Assembly (NCBI RefSeq): GCF_900491745.1
Contig: NZ_UETR01000002.1
Location: forward strand, 124,001 to 188,000
Length of the DNA stretch: 64,000 bases
Source: Amarolinea aalborgensis
Lineage (GTDB): Bacteria > Chloroflexota > Anaerolineae > SSC4 > Amarolineaceae
Direction of reading: 5' to 3'
The notes beneath the pieces were generated by a model. That model was not told where the DNA came from and did not search any database. It was given only the letters and a program-made list of their open reading frames with translations. This document shows, one piece after another, positions 20,101 to 27,803 of this stretch. Position 1 is the stretch's first letter, and the number at the start of each line of letters is the position of its first letter. A program made the translations under genes and the position numbers.

Positions 20101-20515
20101 CTCCGAGCTCGACATAGTAGGTGTGGTACTCGCCTGGAGTGAAATCAGACTGGCAGGGAGCCAGAATGCGTCCCCACTTCCGGGTATCACGATGGATGAA
20201 CCTGCTGTATTCGGCGATAGCACACCGATGGACGAACGCCAGAGGCACATCAAGGGGCGGCAATCGACGCAGTCTGTGCTCATCGTACGGTTCAATAATG
20301 ACAACTTGGGCACTGCCGCCGTTGGCGGCAACAGAGAGCACCTGTGCTAACCTGAAGTCGCGGTGTTCACCTGCGATGGGAGTGTCGTCAGTATCCACGG
20401 GGATCCGGACATACATTCCCGGCTTGAGGTCGGCAGTCGGTTTCTGCGGGGGGACGCCATGTGCTTGCTCCGTATAAGGGTGAGTCTGTACATCCGCGCT
20501 TGAGCTTGGCTTCAT
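17093..20515 (-). CDS. dpdE: DpdE-like SNF2-family helicase
   Basis: First gene of the operon, 1140 residues. A SNF2/Swi2 translocase core shows Walker A DEVGLGKT (228-235), DEVH (324-327), SAT (353-355), and in the second lobe LTDESGGEGRNFQ (686-698) followed by VEQRIGRVDRLGRTG (715-729). This is typical of the RapA/HepA branch. About 200 residues precede the helicase core and include two beta-rich segments that could be nucleic-acid-binding modules. AGGAAGAG stands just before the start at 20515. DpdE is the SNF2 helicase of the 7-deazaguanine restriction island. The upstream promoter and the overlap with dpdF suggest that the whole set is one transcript. Confidence 0.74.
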   Translation of the reverse strand: MKPSSSADVQTHPYTEQAHGVPPQKPTADLKPGMYVRIPVDTDDTPIAGEHRDFRLAQVLSVAANGGSAQVVIIEPYDEHRLRRLPPLDVPLAFVHRCAIAEYSRFIHRDTRKWGRILAPCQSDFTPGEYHTYYVELGEVVCTVSEAELYVPFTEGSPDPVQQMRQYELHPPRWRARRDSLVESYAMLQAATFGMEELVGTRISLLAHQAEVVARVLGDRTCRYMLADEVGLGKTIEACVILKGLRRRLPRLKALIVVPAALLRQWHNELNDKFWLDFHVDTSQPEKALSESVPGLLVSHETLAADAGLWDWLAQQQWGLLIVDEVHNLHRQRRLYNRVVTLSKDAERALMLSATPVERRAKEYLVLLKLMHPDHYGKISAADFDRMLAAQSQIRSTVAYLTRALNPTDFNAEEFYQEMQPIQSALDHDRTLHGLLENMSPTAHERGPNAAREVLQYISENYRIESRVIRNRRVNLQIQLPVRQVTTEYAYRPDIVESETILALTEYAAACLSASRKGAAEIAYCQLLFHAAFSSPDALVNLLALRQATLSGSKRPSRQASVADEISEIKPFTEEPTLLARLLWRSERWQEQTKATLTSLPHGVVPPNLPHRLVQVLRAIHQAIGRPGVKVLVFSAWKASLDALYMKLTRTYGRQVIARFLTGLDGQELQSEVDRFQADDTCRIMLTDESGGEGRNFQIADQVVHVDLPWTPARVEQRIGRVDRLGRTGTVLSIVPFARGTLEEDLFRLWHDAFKLFEQSMSGLEIVLEDIQDKIGNAFAQSPTEGLADLLAEMKRSAKRLREQVEEERYFEEGSIDYRRRSEFEQIAERYRDGELLRESLLEWANMAGLYHHYNPHTRIAVFDPKEFNIRSIENAKFAQPPNMQEALRRSRREHNLVLKGTFDRDLAVRREDIIFFAPGELWTDAVLANALRADRGRCTAILRAAPELSETWHGFEFLFRITIDARALYAEGHHPVHLLRAQGYLGVSTYRTYVSTAGEIVKPSSPIGRILRRPFDNREDYHLGKRSGSPSPLLQLKQLYTPQGWQDAITTSLRAADTQLRHELTHTVELSQGANAAYQQSAAGQRAAHRWLFGDSVPLPHEISEYESISQALVQGLACPRWQLESICFWVVRPPVSND

Positions 20516-20685
20516 TGCGTCTCTTCCTTGCGATTTTACTTGAGTCGATTCACCGATGATTTGCGCAGGATCAAGCAGAAGGCTGCGCCGGCTGTTCCGG
20601 ACAGCTCAGTCTGAAAGATCCGTTGTCGTGAAGGTGGCTGAATGAACACCCAGCGGATTGCGGCTGCAATGGATGTGTTGTATGT

Positions 20686-20714
20686 ATTGTAATCCAAGTA
20701 ACGGATTTGCGCAA
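20686..20714 (-). promoter_or_regulatory. sigma-70 type promoter of the dpdE-dpdD operon
   Basis: On the minus strand TTGCGC (20714-20709) is followed after exactly 17 bases by TACAAT (20691-20686). Transcription would start near 20679 and give a leader of about 165 bases before dpdE. The -35 box sits inside the perfect palindrome TTTGCGCAAA (20706-20715). A related TTTGCGCA copy lies at 20560-20567 in the leader, which could form a two-site operator. Confidence 0.55.
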
Positions 20715-20873
20715 AAAACATGGTTTTGGGGTGCCTTTTTTAGATGAGGTTTCCGATGCCAGTTGCGCCACCTTAGAGCAACTCCCCCAGCCGGTTCGCC
20801 TCGTTCGCCGGCCTCGCCAAAGGCTAAAGCCGTCTGCCTACACAAGGAAGCCTCTTCGAGGTTGAACCAGAGG

Positions 20874-20922
20874 CCTCCAGGGCCTTGCACCTGGCTACCA
20901 GGTTCAGGGCCTCAGGTGGAGG
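20874..20922. repeat. bulged long hairpin between dpdE and marR
   Basis: The core is ACCTGG-CTA-CCAGGT (20889-20903), extended on both sides with two mismatches, and CCTCCA (20874-20879) pairs with TGGAGG (20917-20922). No T-run follows on either strand, so it is not a typical terminator. The rest of the 548-base gap (20516-21063) holds the two divergent promoters listed here, and I see no coding sequence in it. Confidence 0.4.
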
Positions 20923-21002
20923 TGCTGAAAGGAGTGACGGCAACTCCGGTTTGGCTGCGCTCACTTCGCCGGCCGGTATGCGCGAAGCGAAGCATACTCC
21001 AC

Positions 21003-21031
21003 TTGACAACTTAATTATCCCGTGCTACTAT
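21003..21031 (+). promoter_or_regulatory. promoter of marR
   Basis: TTGACA (21003-21008) and TACTAT (21026-21031) are separated by 17 bases, which is close to consensus. It lies 32 bases before the marR start in an AT-rich patch (TTAATTA) that could also be the regulator's own operator, as is common for MarR genes. Confidence 0.65.
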
Positions 21032-21063
21032 TTCGACATTGAACGATTCAAGGTGAAATAGTC

Positions 21064-21543
21064 ATGCCAACCCATTTTCAAGGTGAGCCAGAGCAGGTTT
21101 TGGCCCTCGATACCTTTGTCAAGCTGCAGCGCGCGTCCGATTCATTCATGGCGCGGCTGCATGCGCATGGAACGCACGCGGAGTTGACGCCCACGCAGTT
21201 TGCCGTCATGGAGAGCCTGCTGCATCTCGGCCCGATGTGCCAGAATGTCATTGCCAGCAAGATCCTCAAGAGTTCGGGCAACATCACGATGGTGATTGAC
21301 AACCTGGAAAAGCACGGACTGGTGCGTCGCGAGCGCGACGCCGAAGACCGCCGGATGGTCGTCGTGTCATTGACCCCGGCCGGCGAAGAAGCCATTCGGC
21401 GCATTTTCCCGGTGCACGTCGCGGCCGTCGTTGAAGAGATGAGCGCGCTCACGGCCGATGAGCAGCGCACGCTGGGCGCGCTGTGCCGCAAGCTGGGCCG
21501 CGGGGCGTCCACCGCGGATATGCCTGCGCCGGCCGACGCCTAA
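21064..21543 (+). CDS. MarR-family transcriptional regulator
   Basis: A 159-residue winged-helix regulator. The N-terminal dimer helix contains FVKLQRASDSFMARLH, and the DNA-binding region shows TPTQFAVMESLLHLGPM, then SSGNITMVIDNLEKHGLV (recognition helix about 75-92) and the wing RDAEDRRMVVVSLT, all typical of MarR. It stands next to yceI, an arrangement seen with regulators that respond to phenolics, lipophilic compounds or oxidants. It probably controls itself and the following yceI gene. The ligand is unknown and no sensing cysteine is obvious near the N-terminus. Confidence 0.9.
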   Translation: MPTHFQGEPEQVLALDTFVKLQRASDSFMARLHAHGTHAELTPTQFAVMESLLHLGPMCQNVIASKILKSSGNITMVIDNLEKHGLVRRERDAEDRRMVVVSLTPAGEEAIRRIFPVHVAAVVEEMSALTADEQRTLGALCRKLGRGASTADMPAPADA

Positions 21544-21693
21544 GAACTCGATCGCGCCCCGAACCACATCTCTGCATCAACACCAGATTGTAATTGAACC
21601 TACAGCAGAATGAGTGAAAATAGTTTAATATCAAACCATTAAGTGATGAATTAAAAAACATCAAAGTATTTCAACTTGAAGGAGATTTACACC

Positions 21694-22218
21694 ATGGCTT
21701 GGACAATTGACCCCTCACATACGCGTGTCGTTTTTTCAGCGCGGCATATGATGATCTCGAACGTGCACGGATCTTTCGAGAACGTTGGCGGCGTTGTTGA
21801 GTTTGATGAGCAGAACCCGGCGCAGTCGGCCCTCGACGTGCAAATTGATGCCGCCAGCATCAACACGCGTGATTCCAGGCGAGACGACCATCTCAAATCG
21901 CCTGATTTCTTGGACGTGGCAAACTTCCCGCACTTGACGTTCAAGGGCACCAAGATGGAAGTGCTGAGCGCAGAGCGCGGCCGCATTACCGGCGACTTGA
22001 CGATCCGAAACGTCACGCGCCCGGTCACGATGGATGTGGAATTCAACGGCATGGCGAAAAGCCCATGGGGCGCCACCAGCGCCGGATTCAGCGCCAGCAC
22101 CAAGATCAGCCGCAAAGATTGGGGCCTGAACTGGAATGTGGCCCTGGAGACAGGCGGTTTCCTCGTGAGCGATAACATCAACATCAACATCGAGGCCGAA
22201 ATCGTCAAGCAGGCATAG
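21694..22218 (+). CDS. yceI: YceI-family lipid/isoprenoid-binding protein
   Basis: A 174-residue lipocalin-like beta-barrel protein that binds long isoprenoid or amphiphilic molecules. Diagnostic stretches are WTIDPSHTRVVFSARHMM at the N-terminus, then SRRDDHLKSPDFLDVANFP and GDLTIRNVTRPV. The start at 21694 is chosen because AAGGAG lies nine bases upstream. There is no signal peptide, so this is a cytoplasmic form. The AT-rich gap before it (21544-21693) contains TTTAAT/ATTAAA inverted elements suited to MarR binding, and co-regulation with the preceding gene is likely. Confidence 0.9.
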   Translation: MAWTIDPSHTRVVFSARHMMISNVHGSFENVGGVVEFDEQNPAQSALDVQIDAASINTRDSRRDDHLKSPDFLDVANFPHLTFKGTKMEVLSAERGRITGDLTIRNVTRPVTMDVEFNGMAKSPWGATSAGFSASTKISRKDWGLNWNVALETGGFLVSDNININIEAEIVKQA

Positions 22219-22267
22219 TCCCATTTGCCTTTTCGCCCCTGCGCGAATAAACTAACAGCCCGCTCAT

Positions 22268-22295
22268 GCGCAAGCGCAGACTCCTGCGCTTGCGC
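22268..22295 (+). terminator. strong hairpin after yceI
   Basis: GCGCAAGCGCAG and CTGCGCTTGCGC form a perfect 12-bp stem with an ACTC loop. Only a weak T-rich tail (TGTTCTGTT) follows. It separates yceI from the MFS gene and could end or attenuate the yceI transcript. Confidence 0.55.
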
Positions 22296-22327
22296 TGTTC
22301 TGTTGATCGCAAGCGAGGATGACAACC

Positions 22328-23593
22328 ATGCAATTTCTGAACTCCGTGCGCAGCAGCTTCACCCCACTGCGCTTCGCGAACTTCCGCCACTATCTTGCTG
22401 GACAGTCTGTCTCGTTGATTGGCACCTGGATGCAGGCCACGGCGCAGGGATGGGTCGTATGGGAATTAACCCACTCTCCCGCTGCGCTCGGCGCAGTGGC
22501 GATGCTGTCCACGCTGCCCATTCTACTCTTCGGTCCAATGACAGGCGTGTGGGCGGACCGCCTTGATCGCCGCAAGCTCCTGATCGGCTCGCAAACGGTC
22601 GCCATGCTGCTCGCATTTTCCCTGGCATTCCTGGTGCAAACCGGGTTGGTGCAGTTGTGGCACATCTACGTGCTCAGTTTCCTGTTGGGCATCGTTTCGG
22701 CGGTTGATTTCCCCGCTCAGCAGGCCTTCATTGGCGATCTGACCGGCATGGGTGAGGTGCGCAAGGCGGTGGTCGTCAATGCTATGATCATGCAGGTGAG
22801 TCGCATGGTCGGCCCAGCCTTGGCGGGCTTTGTGGTGGGTTCATTGGGGGCTGCCGTGGCGTTTGGGATCAACGGCCTGAGCTTCGTCGCGGTGATCATC
22901 AGCCTCATCGTGGTGCGTTCACAACAGGTCCGGCGCCCGTCCACAGGCAATTCCTGGACAGAGTTTACAGAAGGGCTGCGCTTTATCCGCACGCAGCCCC
23001 GTCTGCAGGATGTGATCCTGTACACCGTCTTTGTGACCTTCTTTGGCCTGTCGGTGATGAATATCCTGGCGGCTGTGGCAGATCGCGTCCTTCATGGTCA
23101 GGCAGACACGTTGGGGCTGCTTATGGCAGCCTCCGGCGCGGGCGCGCTGGTGGGCGCCATCGTGGTGGTGCCCATTGTGCAGGGATTTACGCGTACAGGC
23201 ATCGTCCTTGGGCTGTGCTGCGCCTGGGCCGGCACGTGGTTTGTTTTCTTCTCGTTTTCAACCTGGCTGCCGCTGTCTATGCTCTGCCTCTTCATCGTTT
23301 CCTTGACTGTCCCCGCGGTCATTACCACCGCCAGCGGTCTCCTGCAGACCATGGCCCCGCCTACGATGCGCGCGCGGCTGCTCAGCGTCTTCACCATGGT
23401 CAGCTTTGGCATTCAGCCCCTGGCTTCATTGGTGTTGGGATTCAGCGCCCAACACCTGGGCCCCGCATTGGCGATTCGCATCAACGGTGTGGCCATGGTG
23501 GCGGCCGTCCTGCTTTTGCTCAGCCTGCGCCCTGCCCTACGCCGTTGGGAATCTACCCAGATGGTCGCTGCGGTCGTCGAAGTGACGCAATGA
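22328..23593 (+). CDS. MFS-family exporter (MFS_3/EntS type)
   Basis: A membrane transporter of about 421 residues with 12 predicted helices. The opening FRHYLAGQSVSLIGTWMQ is typical of the MFS_3 branch, and the loop between helices 2 and 3 has GVWADRLDRRKLL, the major facilitator A-motif. I favour the second ATG at 22328, since GAGG lies nine bases before it and would touch the ATG at 22319. The branch includes siderophore and drug exporters; the substrate cannot be told. The gene follows yceI and marR on the same strand and could share their regulation if the hairpin at 22268 is leaky. Confidence 0.88.
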   Translation: MQFLNSVRSSFTPLRFANFRHYLAGQSVSLIGTWMQATAQGWVVWELTHSPAALGAVAMLSTLPILLFGPMTGVWADRLDRRKLLIGSQTVAMLLAFSLAFLVQTGLVQLWHIYVLSFLLGIVSAVDFPAQQAFIGDLTGMGEVRKAVVVNAMIMQVSRMVGPALAGFVVGSLGAAVAFGINGLSFVAVIISLIVVRSQQVRRPSTGNSWTEFTEGLRFIRTQPRLQDVILYTVFVTFFGLSVMNILAAVADRVLHGQADTLGLLMAASGAGALVGAIVVVPIVQGFTRTGIVLGLCCAWAGTWFVFFSFSTWLPLSMLCLFIVSLTVPAVITTASGLLQTMAPPTMRARLLSVFTMVSFGIQPLASLVLGFSAQHLGPALAIRINGVAMVAAVLLLLSLRPALRRWESTQMVAAVVEVTQ

Positions 23594-23629
23594 CGTAGTG
23601 AAGCTGCATTCGGTCAGCGTCAGCTCATC

Positions 23630-24733
23630 ATGGTGATCAGACTATTCTCCTTCGTGCTTGGATTTGCCCTGGCCGTCAGCGCGGTCTATTCTGCCGTGCA
23701 GACGTTTGTCTTGCCGCGCGGTGCACCAGACCGACTTACCACCGCTGTTTTTCGCGGCGTTTACAGCCTTTTCGCACTGCGTTTGCGTGGAACTTTGGCG
23801 TACCAAGAACGCGACCGCGCGCTGGCTTTCTTTGCGCCGGTTGCCGTCTTGACCCTCATACCCGTCTGGTACACCTTTCTCCTGTTCGGCTTTGCCGCCA
23901 TGTTCTGGGCGGTCGGCGTACCTACCTGGTATCAAGCCTTCAAGATTAGTGGGTCTTCCCTCCTCACCCTCGGATTTGCCACGAGCGATGGCGCCCTCCA
24001 AATGATCTTGACTTTCGCCGAGGCCGCCACCGGTTTGATCCTGGTGGCTCTCTTGATTGCTTACTTGCCCACCATGTACTCTGCGTTTTCCCGACGAGAG
24101 ACAAACGTATCCATGCTTGAAGTGCGGGCCGGCAGTCCGCCCTCGGCCGTTGATATGCTGCTGCGCTTCCATCGCATTCACGGCTTGCAGCGGCTGCGTG
24201 AACAGTGGGCGACCTGGGAAGCCTGGTTCGCCGACATCGAAGAAAGTCATACGTCTTTGGCCCCCCTGGTGTTCTTCCGCTCACCCCGGTCAGACAAGTC
24301 CTGGGTGACGGCGGCCGGCGCTGTGCTCGATGCGGCCGCGTTGACCCTGTCCACACTGGACATTCCGACCGCCGCCGAAGGCCCGCTCTGTGTGCGGGCT
24401 GGCTACCTGGCGCTCCGTCGCATCGCAGACCTCTTCGATATTCAGTACAATCCGGATCCGCATTTTCCTGTTGACGCCATTAGCGTCACCCGCGCTGAAT
24501 TTGATGCCGCGTGTGTCACCCTGGAGACTGCGGGCGTGCCGCTGAAGGCCGATCGCGATCAGGCGTGGAGCGATTTTGCCGGTTGGCGTGTGAACTACGA
24601 CCGGGTGCTGTGCGCTTTGACCTGGCTGACCATGGCGCCGCCGTCACCCTGGTCCGGCGCGCGCCCGACCCATCTGTCCCTCATGCCCTTCCGCCGTTTG
24701 CCGATGGCTCGCCGCGCTCGGCGCAGCCAATGA
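23630..24733 (+). CDS. two-TM/P-loop ion channel-like membrane protein
   Basis: A 367-residue protein with an N-terminal helix (about 3-22), a helix at 67-95, a short re-entrant segment and another helix at 127-148, followed by a soluble C-terminal region of about 210 residues. The re-entrant segment SSLLTLGFATSDG (109-121) sits where potassium channels have the TVGYG filter; here the core is TLGFA. This suggests a channel fold with changed selectivity, or none. The soluble part has no motif I recognise. It follows the MFS gene after 36 bases. I am confident of the membrane topology, less so of the channel role. Confidence 0.55.
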   Translation: MVIRLFSFVLGFALAVSAVYSAVQTFVLPRGAPDRLTTAVFRGVYSLFALRLRGTLAYQERDRALAFFAPVAVLTLIPVWYTFLLFGFAAMFWAVGVPTWYQAFKISGSSLLTLGFATSDGALQMILTFAEAATGLILVALLIAYLPTMYSAFSRRETNVSMLEVRAGSPPSAVDMLLRFHRIHGLQRLREQWATWEAWFADIEESHTSLAPLVFFRSPRSDKSWVTAAGAVLDAAALTLSTLDIPTAAEGPLCVRAGYLALRRIADLFDIQYNPDPHFPVDAISVTRAEFDAACVTLETAGVPLKADRDQAWSDFAGWRVNYDRVLCALTWLTMAPPSPWSGARPTHLSLMPFRRLPMARRARRSQ

Positions 24734-24773
24734 TCGCGGGTGGCCGTGTACAGTCGCGATACCGGTTTCCCCT

Positions 24774-24819
24774 AAACAAAAAAGCTGGGTTGACAAGAAT
24801 CTATCCTGTCAATCCAGCT
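24774..24819 (-). terminator. intrinsic terminator downstream of osmC-like gene
   Basis: On the minus strand AGCTGGATTGACA and TGTCAACCCAGCT form a 13-bp stem (one G-T pair, 11-base loop) followed by TTTTTTGTTT (24783-24774). It ends the osmC transcript. It lies between convergent genes and may also stop the plus-strand channel gene, but the T-tail there is poor. Confidence 0.85.
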
Positions 24820-24853
24820 AATTTCTGTTCAGACGTGTGCTTGTGGCGATCTG

Positions 24854-25273
24854 CTACGCCAGCAAACGGGCCGTCAATTCGATGTCCACGCTGGCCAGGG
24901 CCTTCGAGACCGGGCAGCCAGCTTTGGCGGCGGCGGCCTTTTCCGCAAACGTGGCTTCGTCCAGGCCTGGGACTTCGGCCTCAGTGTTCAACTCGATCTT
25001 GGTGATCGTCGGCCCCGCGCCCAGGTGCACCTTCGCCGTGGTGTGAATTCTGGTGGGCGTAAAGCCCGCGTTGCTCAACAGGGCCGAGAGGAACATCGAG
25101 TAGCAGCCGGCATGCGCCGCGCCAATCAGTTCCTCTGGATTGGTGCCCTTCTCTTCCTCAAAACGGGACGCGAAGGTGTAAGGCCCTTCAAAAAAACCGC
25201 TGCTCACCCGCATCGTGCCGTTGCCAGCACGCAAGGTGCCATTCCAAGTTGCTTCTGCGCTTCGAACTGCCAT
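24854..25273 (-). CDS. osmC: OsmC-family peroxide reductase
   Basis: A 139-residue thiol peroxidase that reduces organic hydroperoxides. Both catalytic cysteines are present at the expected spacing: C57 in AHAGCYSM and C120 in KAGCPVSK. The sequence also has NPEELIGAAHAGC, the OsmC signature. Length is normal for OsmC (about 140). It is a single gene with its own terminator. A role in oxidant defence would fit the nearby MarR/YceI genes, though it is on the other strand and not in their operon. Confidence 0.92.
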   Translation of the reverse strand: MAVRSAEATWNGTLRAGNGTMRVSSGFFEGPYTFASRFEEEKGTNPEELIGAAHAGCYSMFLSALLSNAGFTPTRIHTTAKVHLGAGPTITKIELNTEAEVPGLDEATFAEKAAAAKAGCPVSKALASVDIELTARLLA

Positions 25274-25451
25274 ACGATTGACTCTCCTTTTGTTGCTTCA
25301 GGGTGGGGCGCTGGCCGCCACTGGCTGTGTCAAGCGAACGATTTCACTGCACAACGAAACGGTCAGCGAGCGCCATTTTTCGATTTCTATCGTTTTTTGA
25401 CGTTGGCGCCAGCCCATACGTCACAATCTCTGCCGCGCTGCGGTTTGTGGG

Positions 25452-27665
25452 TCAACGGCCCCGTCGCGGGATATAGGGGAAGTAGCGCGTACGCACCACT
25501 GGCGTGCTTGTGGGGGTGACAGTTGCGGTCGGCGTCAGCGTCGCCGTGGGCGAGCTGGTTGCGGTTGCCGTATGGGTTGGCGTGGCTGTGCTCGTTGGCG
25601 TCGCTGTGCTGGTCGGCGTTGACGTGTGCGTCGGCCTCGGCGTGCTGGTCGGCGTTGACGTGTGCGTCGGCGTGGGCGTGCGGCTGGCTGTCGGCGTCAG
25701 CGTGGGTGTGTTGGTGGGGGTGGGCGTGGGCGGTTCTGTGCGCCGCAGCACGAAAAGACCGCCCTCCTGGTCAGCTAAGTAGACCTGGTTGCCGGCGACT
25801 GCAACGCCCGTGGCATAGCCTGTCAGGATGGCCAGGCCATCGTGGAGCTGCGGCTCGTCGGGATTGGTCGCCGCAATGACCTGGACGCCGCCCCGCCGTC
25901 CGTCTGCCACATAGACCAGGTTGTCACTCACGGTCACGCCTACGGCCCACACCGCAGTATTGTATGCCCCGCGCAGGACCGGATTGCCTGGGTTGTGGGC
26001 ATCTACGATACGTAAATTACCGCCTTCCGCCACGTAGGCCATGTCGCCTTCCACGGCCACGGCGTAGGCGAAGAAGAACCCCAACACCTGGCTGCGCAAG
26101 ATTGGCGCCGCCGGATTGGACACGTCAATGATTTGCAGCGTTCCCGTGCTGCCGTCTGCGACGTAGGCCAGCTGCCCAGCGACGGCGACATCGAGCGCGT
26201 AGCCAGGCGTGTTGTAACTACCGCGCAGCACCGGATGAGCCGGGTTGCTGACATCAATGATGAGGAGGCCGTCGTTGTAGCCATCGGCCAGGTAAGCCAG
26301 ACTGCCGACGACCTGGACACTGTTGGCATAGCCGGGGGAGTCATACGCGCCAACCAGCACGGGGCTTGCGGGGTTAGCCGCGTTGATGATCTGCAGCCCG
26401 GCGTAGCCGTCGGCTACATAAACCAGGCTGCCGCTGACCGCCACACCCAGCGCCGTGCCAGGCGTGTCCAGGCTTCCCAACCGCTGCGGCGCCGCCGGAT
26501 TACTGACATCAATGATATGCAGACCGCCAAAATTGGCGGCCACATAGGCTCGATTGCCGGCAACAGCCACACGCGCGATGGCGCCCGGTGTCTGAAACGC
26601 ACCGAGCGCGGTAGGGTTCGCTGCGCTGGCGACATTGATGGTGGCGACGCCGCCATCTTGCAGGGCCAGGAACGCGACCGAGCCAACGAGGGCCATATCA
26701 TTGCCTGCACTGGCGCCGTTCAAGACGCTAACCCGGCCCGCAGCCGCGGGATTGCTAACATTGGCAATCTCCAATCCGTTATTGGGCAGCCCCGTAGCGA
26801 TGTAGGCAAGCGTGCCAACCACGCTCACGGATGCAGCTGCGCCGTAGGTATCATAGCTGCCCAGGATAACAGGCGCAGCCGGATTGGCCACGTTCACGAT
26901 CTGTATCCCGCGTTCTCCGTCTGCGACATACGCGCGATCTCCTACCAGGCGCACCTGCAGCGCCGCGCCAGGCGTATCCAACAGGCCGCGCAGAACAGGC
27001 GCGAGGGGGTTCGAGACATCAATGATCTGCAAGCCGCCGCTGTAACCCGCCGCTACGTAGGCCATGTCGCCTGCCACCACGATATGGTGGGGATCGCCAG
27101 TGAGATCGAAACTGCCGCGCAGGATGGGATGCGCTGGATTGCTGACCTCAAAAATGCGCAGCGCCTTGGCCGGGAATCCATCCGCCACGTACACGTTGGC
27201 GCCAACCACGGCAAGGCTGTTGGCTGCGCCCGGCGTGTTGTACGAGCTAATGACCACGGGGGCGGCCGGGTTGCTCACATTAATGATCTGCAGTCCGCCC
27301 TGGTCATCAGCCGCCACATAAGCCACGCCGTTGACCACCTGCACGTCGCGCACCAAATCTGGCAGCAGCCCGCTTTGTCCCACTAAGATCGGGTTAGACG
27401 GGTTGCTGATATTGAGAATGACCAGCCGTGGGCCAACACCGAGATAAGCGTAGCTGCCAACCACATCCACGGCGTAACCTGGGCCGCCAATCTGTCCCAT
27501 CACGTCAATGGTCAACGGCAGCTGTGGAGCAGGGTCGTTGCGGCTTGTTGACACCGAAGCCACGCGCGCAGAGGAGACGCTGGGCTGGGCGGCCGCGGCG
27601 CCGGTCAGCAGGCTGATCAGCAGGATAAGGCCGATCAGCATAAAACGTGGTGCATGCAAAGTCAT
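25452..27665 (-). CDS. secreted LVIVD-repeat (beta-propeller-like) surface protein
   Basis: 737 residues from the start at 27665, chosen because AAAGGAT precedes it and a signal peptide begins there (MTLHAPRFMLIGLILLISLL, cleavage near TGAAAA). About 13 full repeats and one partial repeat of some 43 residues follow, each of the form AYVAD-GLQIIDVSNPAAPVLRGSYDTPG. These are LVIVD repeats, thought to form beta-propeller-type surface modules. The last 100 residues are a Thr/Pro-rich linker (TPTPT and TSTPT runs) ending in RYFPYIPRRGR, a possible wall or membrane-near tail. An extracellular binding role is likely; the ligand is unknown. Confidence 0.85.
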   Translation of the reverse strand: MTLHAPRFMLIGLILLISLLTGAAAAQPSVSSARVASVSTSRNDPAPQLPLTIDVMGQIGGPGYAVDVVGSYAYLGVGPRLVILNISNPSNPILVGQSGLLPDLVRDVQVVNGVAYVAADDQGGLQIINVSNPAAPVVISSYNTPGAANSLAVVGANVYVADGFPAKALRIFEVSNPAHPILRGSFDLTGDPHHIVVAGDMAYVAAGYSGGLQIIDVSNPLAPVLRGLLDTPGAALQVRLVGDRAYVADGERGIQIVNVANPAAPVILGSYDTYGAAASVSVVGTLAYIATGLPNNGLEIANVSNPAAAGRVSVLNGASAGNDMALVGSVAFLALQDGGVATINVASAANPTALGAFQTPGAIARVAVAGNRAYVAANFGGLHIIDVSNPAAPQRLGSLDTPGTALGVAVSGSLVYVADGYAGLQIINAANPASPVLVGAYDSPGYANSVQVVGSLAYLADGYNDGLLIIDVSNPAHPVLRGSYNTPGYALDVAVAGQLAYVADGSTGTLQIIDVSNPAAPILRSQVLGFFFAYAVAVEGDMAYVAEGGNLRIVDAHNPGNPVLRGAYNTAVWAVGVTVSDNLVYVADGRRGGVQVIAATNPDEPQLHDGLAILTGYATGVAVAGNQVYLADQEGGLFVLRRTEPPTPTPTNTPTLTPTASRTPTPTHTSTPTSTPRPTHTSTPTSTATPTSTATPTHTATATSSPTATLTPTATVTPTSTPVVRTRYFPYIPRRGR

Positions 27666-27769
27666 GGAATATCCTTTCGATTCGATTCTGTTCACATCCT
27701 GGACGGAGGTGCTTGCAAGTCTAACACTGACGGGTATTTTGGCAAATTGTCTCACAACTGGCTGAAAAC

Positions 27770-27803
27770 ACAACAACAAACGCTGGGTCGTAGCAACCCA
27801 GCG
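27770..27803 (-). terminator. probable terminator of the small coiled-coil gene
   Basis: On the minus strand CGCTGGGT and ACCCAGCG form an 8-bp stem with a 7-base loop, followed by the T-rich tail TTTGTTGTTG. It lies between the gene ending at 27937 and the LVIVD gene starting at 27665, both read in this direction. Confidence 0.5.

Noticed and set aside
2186..20515. BREX, DISARM or Hachiman-type defence as the identity of the eight-gene operon
   Set aside because: There is no PglZ, methyltransferase, BrxL or DrmB-like gene. The combination of SNF2, RecQ-like, large ATPase, DEAD/DEAH helicase and PLD-like genes fits Dpd much better.
25504..25740. Repetitive GT-rich stretch as a CRISPR or satellite
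   Set aside because: It is the coding sequence for a Thr/Pro linker at the end of the LVIVD protein.
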